Assembly (NCBI RefSeq): GCF_019880245.1
Contig: NZ_CP082286.1
Span: forward strand, 1,630,521-1,694,520
Source: Halobaculum roseum
GTDB lineage: Archaea; Halobacteriota; Halobacteria; Halobacteriales; Haloferacaceae
Length of the DNA: 64,000 bases
Direction of reading: 5' to 3'
Notes under the pieces: model-generated
Database searches by the model: none
What the model was told of the DNA's origin: nothing
Seen by the model: the letters and a program-made list of their open reading frames with translations, nothing else
Translations under genes and position numbers: made by a program
Shown here: positions 8,471 to 15,800 of the stretch, one piece after another
Position numbering within the stretch: the first letter of the stretch is position 1
Layout: every line of letters begins with the position of its first letter

Positions 8471-8499
8471 CGCGGCACGGTTCCTCACGGTGTGCCGCG
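8471..8499 (-). terminator. hairpin just downstream of tRNA-Arg
   Basis: CGCGGCAC (8471-8478) pairs with GTGCCGCG (8492-8499) around a 13-base loop, starting 9 bases after the tRNA discriminator base. It could protect or define the 3' trailer removed by RNase Z. There is no T-run, so a termination role is only suggested by position. Confidence 0.35.
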
Positions 8500-8507
8500 A
8501 GAGATAG

Positions 8508-8580
8508 CGGGCGACGAGGGATTTGAACCCCCGACCTCTTGGTCCGGAACCAAGCGTTCTGTCCGCTGAACTAGCCGCCC
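8508..8580 (-). tRNA. tRNA-Arg(CCG)
   Basis: On the minus strand the sequence folds as a full cloverleaf: acceptor GGGCGGC/GTCGCCC (one G-U), D stem GTTC/GAAC, anticodon stem CTTGG/CCAAG with loop TTCCGGA, five-base variable loop, and T arm with TTCAAAT. The anticodon is CCG, decoding CGG arginine codons. There is no intron and no encoded CCA, so RNase Z cleavage (an rnz gene is at 20222) and CCA addition are needed. The discriminator base is G. Confidence 0.95.
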
Positions 8581-8710
8581 TCACACCCTGCTATCGCGGC
8601 CCGGCGAATAAGCCTTCGGAACCGTCACGGGCTCGCGACGAACGGAACGCGAAGCTGACGGAAACGAACGCGACGACGTGGAAAAGCGGGTCGGCGACGG
8701 GGGCGAACGG

Positions 8711-9292
8711 TTACGGCGCCTCGCCGGTCTCGATCGTGAAGTCGGCGCGGGGGTACGCGACGCAGGTGAGGGTGTACCCCTCGTCGAGTTCGGCGTCGTC
8801 GAGCATCTGCTGGTTGTCGTGTTCGACGTAGTCCTCGGCGTTGCCGCCGGAGGTGATCTGCCCGGCGCAGGAGACGCACTGGCCCTGCCGGCAGGCGTAG
8901 GGCATGTCCCAGCCCTCGTCCTCGCCGGCCTCCAGGACCGTCTCGTTGTTGGCGATCTCGATCGTGTCGCCCTCCTTCGTGAACTCGACCTCGAAGTGTT
9001 CGATCTCGTCCTCGGGAATGTCGCCGGGGCCGGCCGAGTCCTCGGCCGCCGCGCCCTCCTCCAGTTCGCCCTCCTCGCCGCCGGCGACCGCGCCCGCGGG
9101 GGCGCTCCCGCCCCCGATGGCGCGGCTCCCCGGCTCGGGGAACTCCGTCTCCTCGACGGTGGAGGCCCGACGCTCGATGACCTCCTCGGAGATGTCCGCG
9201 GTGGCCTCCCAGCCGGTACCGCGGGCGGCGTGCAGCGCGACGAAGACCAACACGAGGCCCGCGCCGAACCCGATTGCCACGGGGTCTACCAT
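8711..9292 (-). CDS. membrane-anchored 2Fe-2S ferredoxin
   Basis: 193 residues. An N-terminal hydrophobic helix (about residues 5-22, VAIGFGAGLVLVFVALHAA) lacks a cleavage site and should anchor the protein. An acidic, Ala/Gly-rich linker runs to about residue 95, followed by a plant-type ferredoxin domain. The cluster ligands are CRQGQCVSC plus the late cysteine in YTLTCVAYP, the standard C-x4-C-x2-C...C spacing. Soluble haloarchaeal ferredoxins of about 129 residues serve 2-oxoacid oxidoreductases. A tethered form points to electron transfer at the membrane. It follows gnd on the same strand by 108 bases. Confidence 0.9.
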   Translation of the reverse strand: MVDPVAIGFGAGLVLVFVALHAARGTGWEATADISEEVIERRASTVEETEFPEPGSRAIGGGSAPAGAVAGGEEGELEEGAAAEDSAGPGDIPEDEIEHFEVEFTKEGDTIEIANNETVLEAGEDEGWDMPYACRQGQCVSCAGQITSGGNAEDYVEHDNQQMLDDAELDEGYTLTCVAYPRADFTIETGEAP

Positions 9293-9400
9293 GATTCCGG
9301 GTTAGAAGCGGGGGGTAACAAGGGTTGTGATTATCCAGCGCGCCCGCGGTCCGCGTAATCCCACGACGGCGAACGTGTTCGCGTGCGAGAGGAGGGCGAC

Positions 9401-10336
9401 CTACTCGCCCGTCCGGGGAACCTCGTGGCGACCGAAGCCGTACCGCAGCCGACTCGCGAGCCGGCGGCCGAACCGCTCCTCGCGGGAGTCGAAGCGCTCG
9501 GCCAGCGCCTGGTAGATGAGCGGGACGGGCACCTCCTGTTCGAGCGCCTCCTGCACGGTCCAGGTGCCGGTGGACCCGCCCTCGATGCGGTCGGCCACGT
9601 CGCCCAGGTCGTTGCCCTCCTCGCGGAACGCCTCCTCGCACAGTTCCAGCAGCCACGACCGGATGACTGCGCCGTTGTTCCACGTGCGCGCGACGGCCTC
9701 CAGGTCGAGGTCGTAGCGGCCGCGGTGGAGGAGCTCGAATCCTTCCCCATAGGCCTGCATCAGCGCGTACTCGACGCCGTTGTGGACCATCTTCACGTAG
9801 TGGCCCGAGCCGGCGGGCCCCATCCGGTCGTGGCCCGCGGGGCCGGTGGCGACGGCGTCGAACACGGGCGTCAGCTCCTCGTAGGCCCACTCGGGGCCGC
9901 CGACCATCAGCGAGAAGCCGAGTTCCGCGCCGGCGGGGCCGCCGGAGGTGCCGCAGTCGAGGTACGCCGCGTCGGTCGCCTCCGCGCGGCGGACGGAGTC
10001 CTCGAAGTAGGAGTTCCCGCCGTCGACGACGACGTCGTCGCCGTCGAGGTGCGGTTCGAGTTCGTCGAGCGTGGCGTCGACCGCGTCGCCGGCGGGGACC
10101 ATCAGCCAGATGCGGGCGCCGGCGTCGTCTCCCTCGCCGGCTCCGCCCTCGCCGCTATCCAGTCGCTCGTACAGGTCCGCCACCGAGTCCGCCGGCTCCG
10201 CGCCGGCCTCGGCGGCCGCGGCGGTCGCCTCCGCGTCGAGGTCGAACGCGACCACGTCGTGGCCGGCGTCGAGGACGCGGTCGACGACGATCCGTCCCAT
10301 GCGACCGAGTCCGATCACGCCGAGTTGCATGCTCAT
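9401..10336 (-). CDS. gndA: 6-phosphogluconate dehydrogenase, decarboxylating (NAD-type)
   Basis: 311 residues, the short form used in the haloarchaeal oxidative pentose phosphate pathway to make ribulose 5-phosphate, CO2 and reduced cofactor. The N-terminal Rossmann motif is LGVIGLGRMGRIVVDRV, and the substrate loop is DGGNSYFEDSVRR followed by DCGTSGGPAG. The catalytic lysine lies in GSGHYVKMVHNGVEY. The C-terminal helical part (GGSTGTWTVQEALEQ) completes the fold. An acidic aspartate (AFDLDAE) at the end of strand 2 fits NAD rather than NADP. The start is either ATG 10336 or ATG 10330. An acidic insert near residues 60-70 is species-specific. Confidence 0.92.
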   Translation of the reverse strand: MSMQLGVIGLGRMGRIVVDRVLDAGHDVVAFDLDAEATAAAAEAGAEPADSVADLYERLDSGEGGAGEGDDAGARIWLMVPAGDAVDATLDELEPHLDGDDVVVDGGNSYFEDSVRRAEATDAAYLDCGTSGGPAGAELGFSLMVGGPEWAYEELTPVFDAVATGPAGHDRMGPAGSGHYVKMVHNGVEYALMQAYGEGFELLHRGRYDLDLEAVARTWNNGAVIRSWLLELCEEAFREEGNDLGDVADRIEGGSTGTWTVQEALEQEVPVPLIYQALAERFDSREERFGRRLASRLRYGFGRHEVPRTGE

Positions 10337-10489
10337 ACCGGCGCGTCGGCGAGGCGGGGCGTATGCGTTGCGGTGTGGGGGAGCCGCCGCGCGGGCCGGG
10401 GTGCGCGGGCGCGGCCGCACGGTCGGCAGATCGCAGCCGGATCGCCCGGAAGCGCCGCACTTACGCGCCGCGCTCGCGCACACACCCCT

Positions 10490-11596
10490 ATGGACGACCG
10501 AGTGCGAGAACACGCCGAGGTGCTGGTCGACTGGAGCGCCCGCGTCGAGGCGGGCGACCAGGTCGTGATGGACGTCGCCGAGGGCGCCCACGACCTGGCG
10601 GTCGCGGTGGCCGCGGAGCTGGGCGAGCGCGACGCGACGCTGCTGACCACGTACGGCTCCAGCGAGGTGGGCCGCGCGTTCCTCCGCGGCGGCGACGACG
10701 ACGACCGCGAGTTCGCACACAGCGAGCCGAAGCTGGCGATGCTGGAGGCCGCGGACGTGTACCTCCGCATCGGCGGCGGACGTAACACGACCGCCCTCGC
10801 GGACGTGGACGGCGGCCGCCGCCGGCGCGCCCGGAAGGCGACCACGGCGACCCGCGAGGCGCGGATGGACACCGACTGGGTCTCCACGGTCCACCCGACG
10901 CGGTCGCTCGCCCAGCAGGCCGGGATGGCCTACGAGGAGTACCGGGACTTCGTGTACGACGCCGTCCTCCGCGACTGGGAGTCGTTAGCCGACGAGATGG
11001 CGAACATGAAGGAGGTCCTCGACGCCGGCAGCGAGGTCCGCATCGAGAAGGAGCGCACGGACCTCACGATGTCCATCGAGGGCCGCACGGCGGTCAACTC
11101 CGCCGCGAGCGTCGCCTACGACTCCCACAACCTGCCCTCGGGCGAGGTGTTCACCGCGCCGCACGCCACCGAGGGCGAGGTGTACTTCGACGTGCCGATG
11201 ACCATCGACGCCCGGCGCGTGCGGGGCGTCTCGCTCACCTTCGAGGACGGCGAGGTGGTCGACTTCGCCGCCGAGCAGGGCGAGGAGGCGATCGCGGACG
11301 TGCTCGACACCGACGAGGGCGCCCGCCGCCTCGGGGAACTCGGGATCGGGATGAACCGCGGCATCGACCGCTTCACCGACTCGATCCTGTTCGACGAGAA
11401 AATGGGCGACACCGTCCACCTCGCGGTCGGGCGCGCGTACGACGCCTGCCTGCCGGAGGGCGAGTCGGGCAACGACTCGGCGGTCCACGTCGACATGATC
11501 ACGGACATGTCCGAGGACTCGCGGATGCTCGTGGACGGCGAGGTGGTGCAGCGCAACGGGACGTTCCGGTGGGAGGACGACTTCTCGGCCGAGTAG
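10490..11596 (+). CDS. M29-family metallo-aminopeptidase
   Basis: 368 residues from ATG 10490. The M29 (thermophilic aminopeptidase T/AmpS) signatures are present in the C-terminal half: HNLPSGEVFTAPH holds the first glutamate ligand, FDEKMGDTVHLAVG holds a Glu and a His, and SAVHVDMITDM holds the His-x-Asp pair, together a two-metal site. The N-terminal half (to about residue 190) is the dimerisation and gating domain. The product should trim N-terminal residues from cytosolic peptides. It is divergent from gnd and followed by a long structured spacer. Confidence 0.9.
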   Translation: MDDRVREHAEVLVDWSARVEAGDQVVMDVAEGAHDLAVAVAAELGERDATLLTTYGSSEVGRAFLRGGDDDDREFAHSEPKLAMLEAADVYLRIGGGRNTTALADVDGGRRRRARKATTATREARMDTDWVSTVHPTRSLAQQAGMAYEEYRDFVYDAVLRDWESLADEMANMKEVLDAGSEVRIEKERTDLTMSIEGRTAVNSAASVAYDSHNLPSGEVFTAPHATEGEVYFDVPMTIDARRVRGVSLTFEDGEVVDFAAEQGEEAIADVLDTDEGARRLGELGIGMNRGIDRFTDSILFDEKMGDTVHLAVGRAYDACLPEGESGNDSAVHVDMITDMSEDSRMLVDGEVVQRNGTFRWEDDFSAE

Positions 11597-12054
11597 GTCG
11601 ACTCGGCGTCGCGTCGTTTGTTGCTGGTCCTCTCGACGCGACCGACACGAGCGGTTCGAACGCTCCGGTTCGAAGGTGTGCACAATCCCACGGGCGGTTG
11701 GCGCGCGGCAGGCCGCGCCCTGTGCGCGGTCGCCGCGCGCGAGGGGCGAACGAGGAGCGAACGAAGTGAGCGACGAGTGAGTCGGGTGGGGAGGGAAAGG
11801 CCGGCGGTGCGGTCGCGGTGGGCGGGAATGAACGGGGCTGACGCGCTCGTGAGACGAGACGAAGTAAGCACCGCAGCGGAGTGAGCGAAGCGAACGAAGC
11901 GAGGAGCACAGCGAGTCGCAGTCCACGAGCGCGTCAGGGGCTTTCGAGGACTGCGACACCACAGCGACGAACGAACCGTGTCCGCGACAGGGAGAAACGA
12001 ATACGGATCAGACCGTCGCGCTTAACCTCCGCCCACCACCACGGACACGCGATC
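11597..12054. other. 458-base gene-free spacer with nested inverted repeats
   Basis: No credible gene is present. The spacer contains words repeated across this window (GAGTGAGCGAAGCGAACGAA at 11879-11898 and GAACGAAGTGAGCGA at 11757-11771). TGACGCGCTCGTG (11839-11851) is exactly inverted at 11924-11936, and GTCGCAGTCC (11915-11924) is exactly inverted at 11948-11957. The two stems touch at base 11924. The region ends about 100 bases before priL and may include its leader, or it may be remnant repetitive DNA. Confidence 0.5.
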
Positions 12055-13155
12055 ATGGAGCCGCGCCACGCCCGCTACCCGTTCTTCGCGTCGGCCCGCG
12101 AGGCCGTCCGCGCGTCGGGCGTCGACCTGGCCGCGCTCGTCGCCGACGGCGACGACGCCGTCGACCGCGGCCGCGAGCGGGTCGAGCGCGCGCTCACCGA
12201 GGGCACCGTCGAACCCGAGGACGCCGGCGCATGGGACACCCGCGACGAGCTGCTCTCGTACCCCATCGCGCGGATCCTCGTCTCGTTGCTCGACTCGCAC
12301 GCGGCCGTCGAGAAGTACGCGCAGGCCGAGGCGGCCACCGCCTACCGCCGCTTCACCGAGGACCTCGACCGCGCCCGCGACGACGGCGCCCGCCGCGAGC
12401 CCGCCCGCGTCGACCGGGACGCCCTGCTGCGGGAGTTCGACCTCGCCGGCGCCGTCCGAATCGAGGACCCGAAGCCCGGGCAGGTGGCGGGGAAGTGGCT
12501 CTGGCTCGGCGTCGGCGCGTACCTCTCGTACGTCGACCCCGACTGGGGCGACGACTGGCGGCTCGTCAACCGCGAGCTCGTCGACGGCGAGGTGCGCACC
12601 GAGCGCGAGGAGCTGTACCGCCTGCTTCGCGAGGCCGTCGAGGACCGCGTCGCCGAGGGGCTCCCGTTCGAGGGCGTCGGCGAGGAGCTCGCCGGCGAGC
12701 TGGAGACCGAGATAAGCGACCTGCGCGACCTGCTGGCCGACCGGAGCGTCGCCGCCGACCTCGACGTGGTCGCGCCCGAGTACTTCCCGCCGTGTATCGC
12801 GAAACTGCTGGGGCGGGCACAGGGCGGCGACGAGCTGGACCCCCACGAGCGCTTCTCGCTGCTCGCGTTCCTCGCTGGCCTCAACCTCGACGCCGAGGAG
12901 GCCGTGGCGCTGTCGGGGCTCGACCCGGAGCTCGTCGCCGACCGCTTCGCGTACCTCCGGGACGACTCCGGCGCGCAGTACCCGCCGCCGTCGTGCCGCA
13001 CGCTCGGCGAGTACGGGATCTGCGGGAACGAGGACAACCACCGCAGCGTCGCCCCCCATCCCCTGGAGTACTACGGCCGGAAGCTCCGCGAGGCCGACGA
13101 GGTCGTCGACTGGCGCGACCGGAACGAGTCGGACGCCGGCGACGCCGCGGCCTGA
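12055..13155 (+). CDS. priL: DNA primase large subunit PriL
   Basis: 366 residues. PriL supports the catalytic PriS subunit in RNA/DNA primer synthesis and carries an iron-sulphur domain at its C-terminus. The N-terminal helical part begins RHARYPFFASAREAV; KWLWLGVGAYLSYV and EYFPPCIAKLLGRAQ are typical of the middle; YPPPSCRTLGEYGICGNEDN ... APHPLEYYGRKL is the cluster domain. Only three cysteines occur in the whole protein (PPC, PSC, GIC), whereas a 4Fe-4S cluster normally uses four. Either a non-cysteine ligand is used or the site has decayed. priS is not in this window. Confidence 0.92.
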   Translation: MEPRHARYPFFASAREAVRASGVDLAALVADGDDAVDRGRERVERALTEGTVEPEDAGAWDTRDELLSYPIARILVSLLDSHAAVEKYAQAEAATAYRRFTEDLDRARDDGARREPARVDRDALLREFDLAGAVRIEDPKPGQVAGKWLWLGVGAYLSYVDPDWGDDWRLVNRELVDGEVRTEREELYRLLREAVEDRVAEGLPFEGVGEELAGELETEISDLRDLLADRSVAADLDVVAPEYFPPCIAKLLGRAQGGDELDPHERFSLLAFLAGLNLDAEEAVALSGLDPELVADRFAYLRDDSGAQYPPPSCRTLGEYGICGNEDNHRSVAPHPLEYYGRKLREADEVVDWRDRNESDAGDAAA

Positions 13156-13203
13156 GCGGCACTCCGGTGGAACGACGGGTCCGGGTCGGAGGTCCTCCGA
13201 TCG

Positions 13204-13410
13204 CTACTCGCGGCGATCGAGGAGGACGCCGGCGGCGGCCATCAGCACGACGAACAGGCCGATCGCGGCGACGAGGTAGTACGCGCCGATGTTCGAGAGG
13301 TTGTGGCCGTCGGTGTACTGGATACCGATGGCGACCAGAAGGGCGATGAAGACGACGACTGCGCCGACGGAGACGGCGATCATGCGGCGCATTTCGGCGT
13401 CGATTTCCAT
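13204..13410 (-). CDS. small two-helix membrane protein
   Basis: 68 residues from ATG 13410. It has a short charged N-terminus (MEIDAEMRR), a hydrophobic helix at about 10-29, a polar turn (QYTDGHNLSN), a second helix at about 42-62 and a basic/acidic end (LLDRRE). It is convergent with priL, 48 bases away. This type of mini membrane protein is recurrent in haloarchaea. No function is known to me. Confidence 0.65.
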   Translation of the reverse strand: MEIDAEMRRMIAVSVGAVVVFIALLVAIGIQYTDGHNLSNIGAYYLVAAIGLFVVLMAAAGVLLDRRE

Positions 13411-13536
13411 GCACCGCCGTATCCGTGGACCCGGCAAAAGGGCTTCGAAGCGTTCGTCAGCCGCCGGATACCGCGAACCGTCAGCGGAGGGCCGACCGAG
13501 CCCTTAGGTTCGCTCGGACCGTACCTTCACCGATCA

Positions 13537-14376
13537 ATGACACCCGCACTCACCACCGACGAGCGACCGGAACGAACCCGCGAACGGAGCCACCACGGCC
13601 GGAACCGCCACGACGGCATCCACGAGAACGGCGTCGCACGCGGACGGCGTCGCTTCACCGAGGACAGGCCGGACGCACCGGACGGTCCTGACGGGCCGGA
13701 CCGCCCCGACGGACCGGACGGCCCCGAGGAACCGAACGCGCAGGACGGCGTCGACGCCGTCCAGTCCGGCGACGGCGAGCGCACCGAGCGCGCCCGGACG
13801 GAGCCGATGGCCGTGTACCCGCTCCGCGACGACGACCGGTACCTCGTCGACACCGAGGGCGGTACGTACGTCGTCGACCTCGGGAGCGACACCTGCACCT
13901 GTCCGGACCACGCGATCCGCGGGAACCGCTGCAAGCACCTCCGGCGCGTCGACATGGAGGTCGGCATCGGCCGCGTGCCCGCCCCCGGCGAGCGCGTCGC
14001 CGCCTGCGCGGTCTGCGGCGACGGCGTGTTCGTCCCCGTCCGCGAGACCGGGGCGTTCCTCTGTGGCGACCATCGGCCCGCGGTCGGCTCGTTCGTCCGC
14101 GACCGCGAGTCCGACAAGCTCCTCGTCGTCACGGGCGTCACGACCGAGCGGGCCGACGAGTACGAGACCGAGGAGGGGAAGCCGATCGCCGACTACGACA
14201 CAAACGCCGCCTACGGCGACCACGAGCCGGTGATCGAGGCGGTGTACGTCGGCAACGCGCTGCGCTCGCCCGGCCCGCTCGACGTGTCCGGGCGCAAGCG
14301 GTACGGCTTCCCCGCCTCGCGGGTGCGCCGGCTCGATCCGGCTGAACGGCCGGACATGCCCGTTATCGGGCTCTGA
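13537..14376 (+). CDS. SWIM zinc-finger protein
   Basis: 279 residues. A SWIM finger (CxCx(n)CxH) is seen as CTCPDHAIRGNRCKHLRRVD at about residues 113-132, just after a beta hairpin (YLVDTEGGTYVVDLG). A second cysteine cluster follows (CAVCGDGVFV ... FLCGDHRP), perhaps another zinc site. The first 85 residues are low-complexity, with a Pro/Asp/Gly repeat (DGPDGPDRPDGPDGP, bases 13672-13730). SWIM domains bind DNA or proteins and accompany helicases and recombination factors. The placement between priL and hjc fits a DNA-repair role, which is inference. ATG 13537 was chosen because the coding pattern begins there. Confidence 0.8.
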   Translation: MTPALTTDERPERTRERSHHGRNRHDGIHENGVARGRRRFTEDRPDAPDGPDGPDRPDGPDGPEEPNAQDGVDAVQSGDGERTERARTEPMAVYPLRDDDRYLVDTEGGTYVVDLGSDTCTCPDHAIRGNRCKHLRRVDMEVGIGRVPAPGERVAACAVCGDGVFVPVRETGAFLCGDHRPAVGSFVRDRESDKLLVVTGVTTERADEYETEEGKPIADYDTNAAYGDHEPVIEAVYVGNALRSPGPLDVSGRKRYGFPASRVRRLDPAERPDMPVIGL

Positions 14377-14411
14377 GGACGCGAACGGGGGAGATACAGC
14401 AACCGACGGAT

Positions 14412-14900
14412 TCAGAGCATCTCCTCGGCCTCCTCGGCCGTGAGGACGCCCTGCTCGACCGCGTTGAGCACCTCCGCGACGCTGGCGTCCGACTCCGTGT
14501 CGTCGCTGGCGGCCAGCAGGTCGTCGATGGTCTCGCCCTCGTCCAGGGCCGCCTCCTTCTTCACGCGGTAGTTCCCGCCGTCGGTGACGTGGAGGTCGCC
14601 CGGGTGGAAGAAGTACCAGTCCTCGCGGTCGAAGCGGACGCCGATCTTCGGGGAGGCGCCGAAGTTGCGCGCGAAGTAGATGAGCGCCTCCACTTCCTCG
14701 CCGCGGAGGTAGATGGGGTCGCCCGAGGAGGACTTCGCCTCGACGGCGTAGAACGCGCGGCCGTCGCCCGCGAGCACGTCCGGCAGCTCGCGGTCGGTGG
14801 AGGAACCGCTGGCGGGCGCGCGCATCACCGCGAAGCCGGCGTCGTGGAGCCTGTTGACGAGTTCGCGCTCCCGGCGATCGCCCTTCGGGTTGCCCGGCAT
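14412..14900 (-). CDS. hjc: Holliday junction resolvase Hjc
   Basis: 162 residues. The archaeal nuclease core is complete: the N-terminal glutamate in [23 protein letters not shown], then [18 protein letters not shown] with the Asp and Glu-x-Lys of the PD-(D/E)xK site, and the following [19 protein letters not shown] helix. The enzyme cuts four-way junctions symmetrically as a dimer. About 40 extra C-terminal residues ([21 protein letters not shown]...) form an acidic helical tail not needed for the core fold and possibly a PCNA or Hel308 contact. It is read toward the SWIM gene. Confidence 0.93.
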   Translation of the reverse strand: MPGNPKGDRRERELVNRLHDAGFAVMRAPASGSSTDRELPDVLAGDGRAFYAVEAKSSSGDPIYLRGEEVEALIYFARNFGASPKIGVRFDREDWYFFHPGDLHVTDGGNYRVKKEAALDEGETIDDLLAASDDTESDASVAEVLNAVEQGVLTAEEAEEML

Positions 14901-15032
14901 AGCTGTGCGTGAGCCGTTGGCGCGGATAAACGGGACGGTCGCGAGGGAGTGCGGAGTGAAAGTGAACGCGGGGGGACGCGTCGCGACGGAACGCGACGGA
15001 ACGCGACGGAACGCGGCGGCGACCGCGGGGCG

Positions 15033-15800
15033 TCACTCCCGCCGCGCGATCACCGACTCGCCCGCTCGGACCGCCTCTCCGCGGCTCACACGTACGTCTT
15101 CGCGGGAATACGCGCTCGGGAGCACCACGTCGGCGCGCGAGCCGAACGCGATGTAGCCGATCCGCTCGCCGCGCGTGACCGAATCTCCATGCGAAACGTA
15201 GGGGGTGATCCGACGGGCGAACCAGCCCGCGATGAGCGCGCCGTCGACGCGATCGACGGCGCCGGCGGCGTCCGCGACGCCCGCTTCGACTCCGCCGCGG
15301 TCGGTCGCGTCCTCGTCCGCATCGGGTCCGCCCTCGTCCGCATCGGGTCCGCCCTCGTCCGCATCGGGTCCGCCCTCGTCCGCATCGTCGTTGAGCGCAT
15401 CTCCGCCCGCATCGAGCGTGTACTCGAACCGCTCGTTGCGCTCGGAGTCCTTCGCGAACGCCGGCTTGTGGGCGGCCCCGCGGTGGTCGAGGCGCGTCAC
15501 CGTCCCGTCGGCGGGCGCGCGGCAGACGTGCACGTCGAACGGGCTCATGAACACGCCGACGCGGACGTTGTCGCCGTCCTCGCGGACCACCGAGACGTGG
15601 CCGTCCGCGGGCGCGAGCACGCCCTCGCCCGACGGCTCGCGGTCGGGGTCGCGGTAGAAGTACACGGAGAAGACGCCGGCCGCGAGCAACAGGAGCCCGA
15701 TCGGCGGCACGAGCAACAGGAACGGAATCGCGAGCACGAACGGGACGAGGACGCGACGTTCGCTCCCGGGCGCCAGGTCCGGAACCGGAACCCGGATCAT
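15033..15800 (-). CDS. asd: phosphatidylserine decarboxylase (archaetidylserine type), with repeat insert
   Basis: 255 residues from ATG 15800. Two N-terminal hydrophobic segments (about 17-45) anchor it. Catalytic regions follow: VLAPADGHV, MSPFDVHVCRAPADG, and the self-processing site IAFGSRADVVLP, where cleavage before Ser would create the pyruvoyl group (the GS-R form of short decarboxylases). It should convert archaetidylserine to archaetidylethanolamine in the membrane. Between the catalytic parts an acidic insert carries a tandem DADEGGP repeat (three perfect 21-base units, bases 15311-15373, plus a partial fourth). Its start overlaps the rfcC stop by 4 bases, so the two are translationally coupled. 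Confidence 0.9.
   Translation of the reverse strand: MIRVPVPDLAPGSERRVLVPFVLAIPFLLLVPPIGLLLLAAGVFSVYFYRDPDREPSGEGVLAPADGHVSVVREDGDNVRVGVFMSPFDVHVCRAPADGTVTRLDHRGAAHKPAFAKDSERNERFEYTLDAGGDALNDDADEGGPDADEGGPDADEGGPDADEDATDRGGVEAGVADAAGAVDRVDGALIAGWFARRITPYVSHGDSVTRGERIGYIAFGSRADVVLPSAYSREDVRVSRGEAVRAGESVIARRE
15311..15373. repeat. 21-bp tandem repeat inside asd, three perfect copies
   Basis: The unit CCTCGTCCGCATCGGGTCCGC occurs at 15311-15331, 15332-15352 and 15353-15373, with a partial fourth copy after it. It encodes DADEGGP on the minus strand and stays in frame, so copy-number change alters only insert length. Perfect identity suggests recent expansion by slippage. Confidence 0.9.

Noticed and set aside
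15311-15385. Possible CRISPR-like array
   Set aside because: The units are contiguous, identical and in frame within asd, with no spacers or cas genes; it is a coding tandem repeat.
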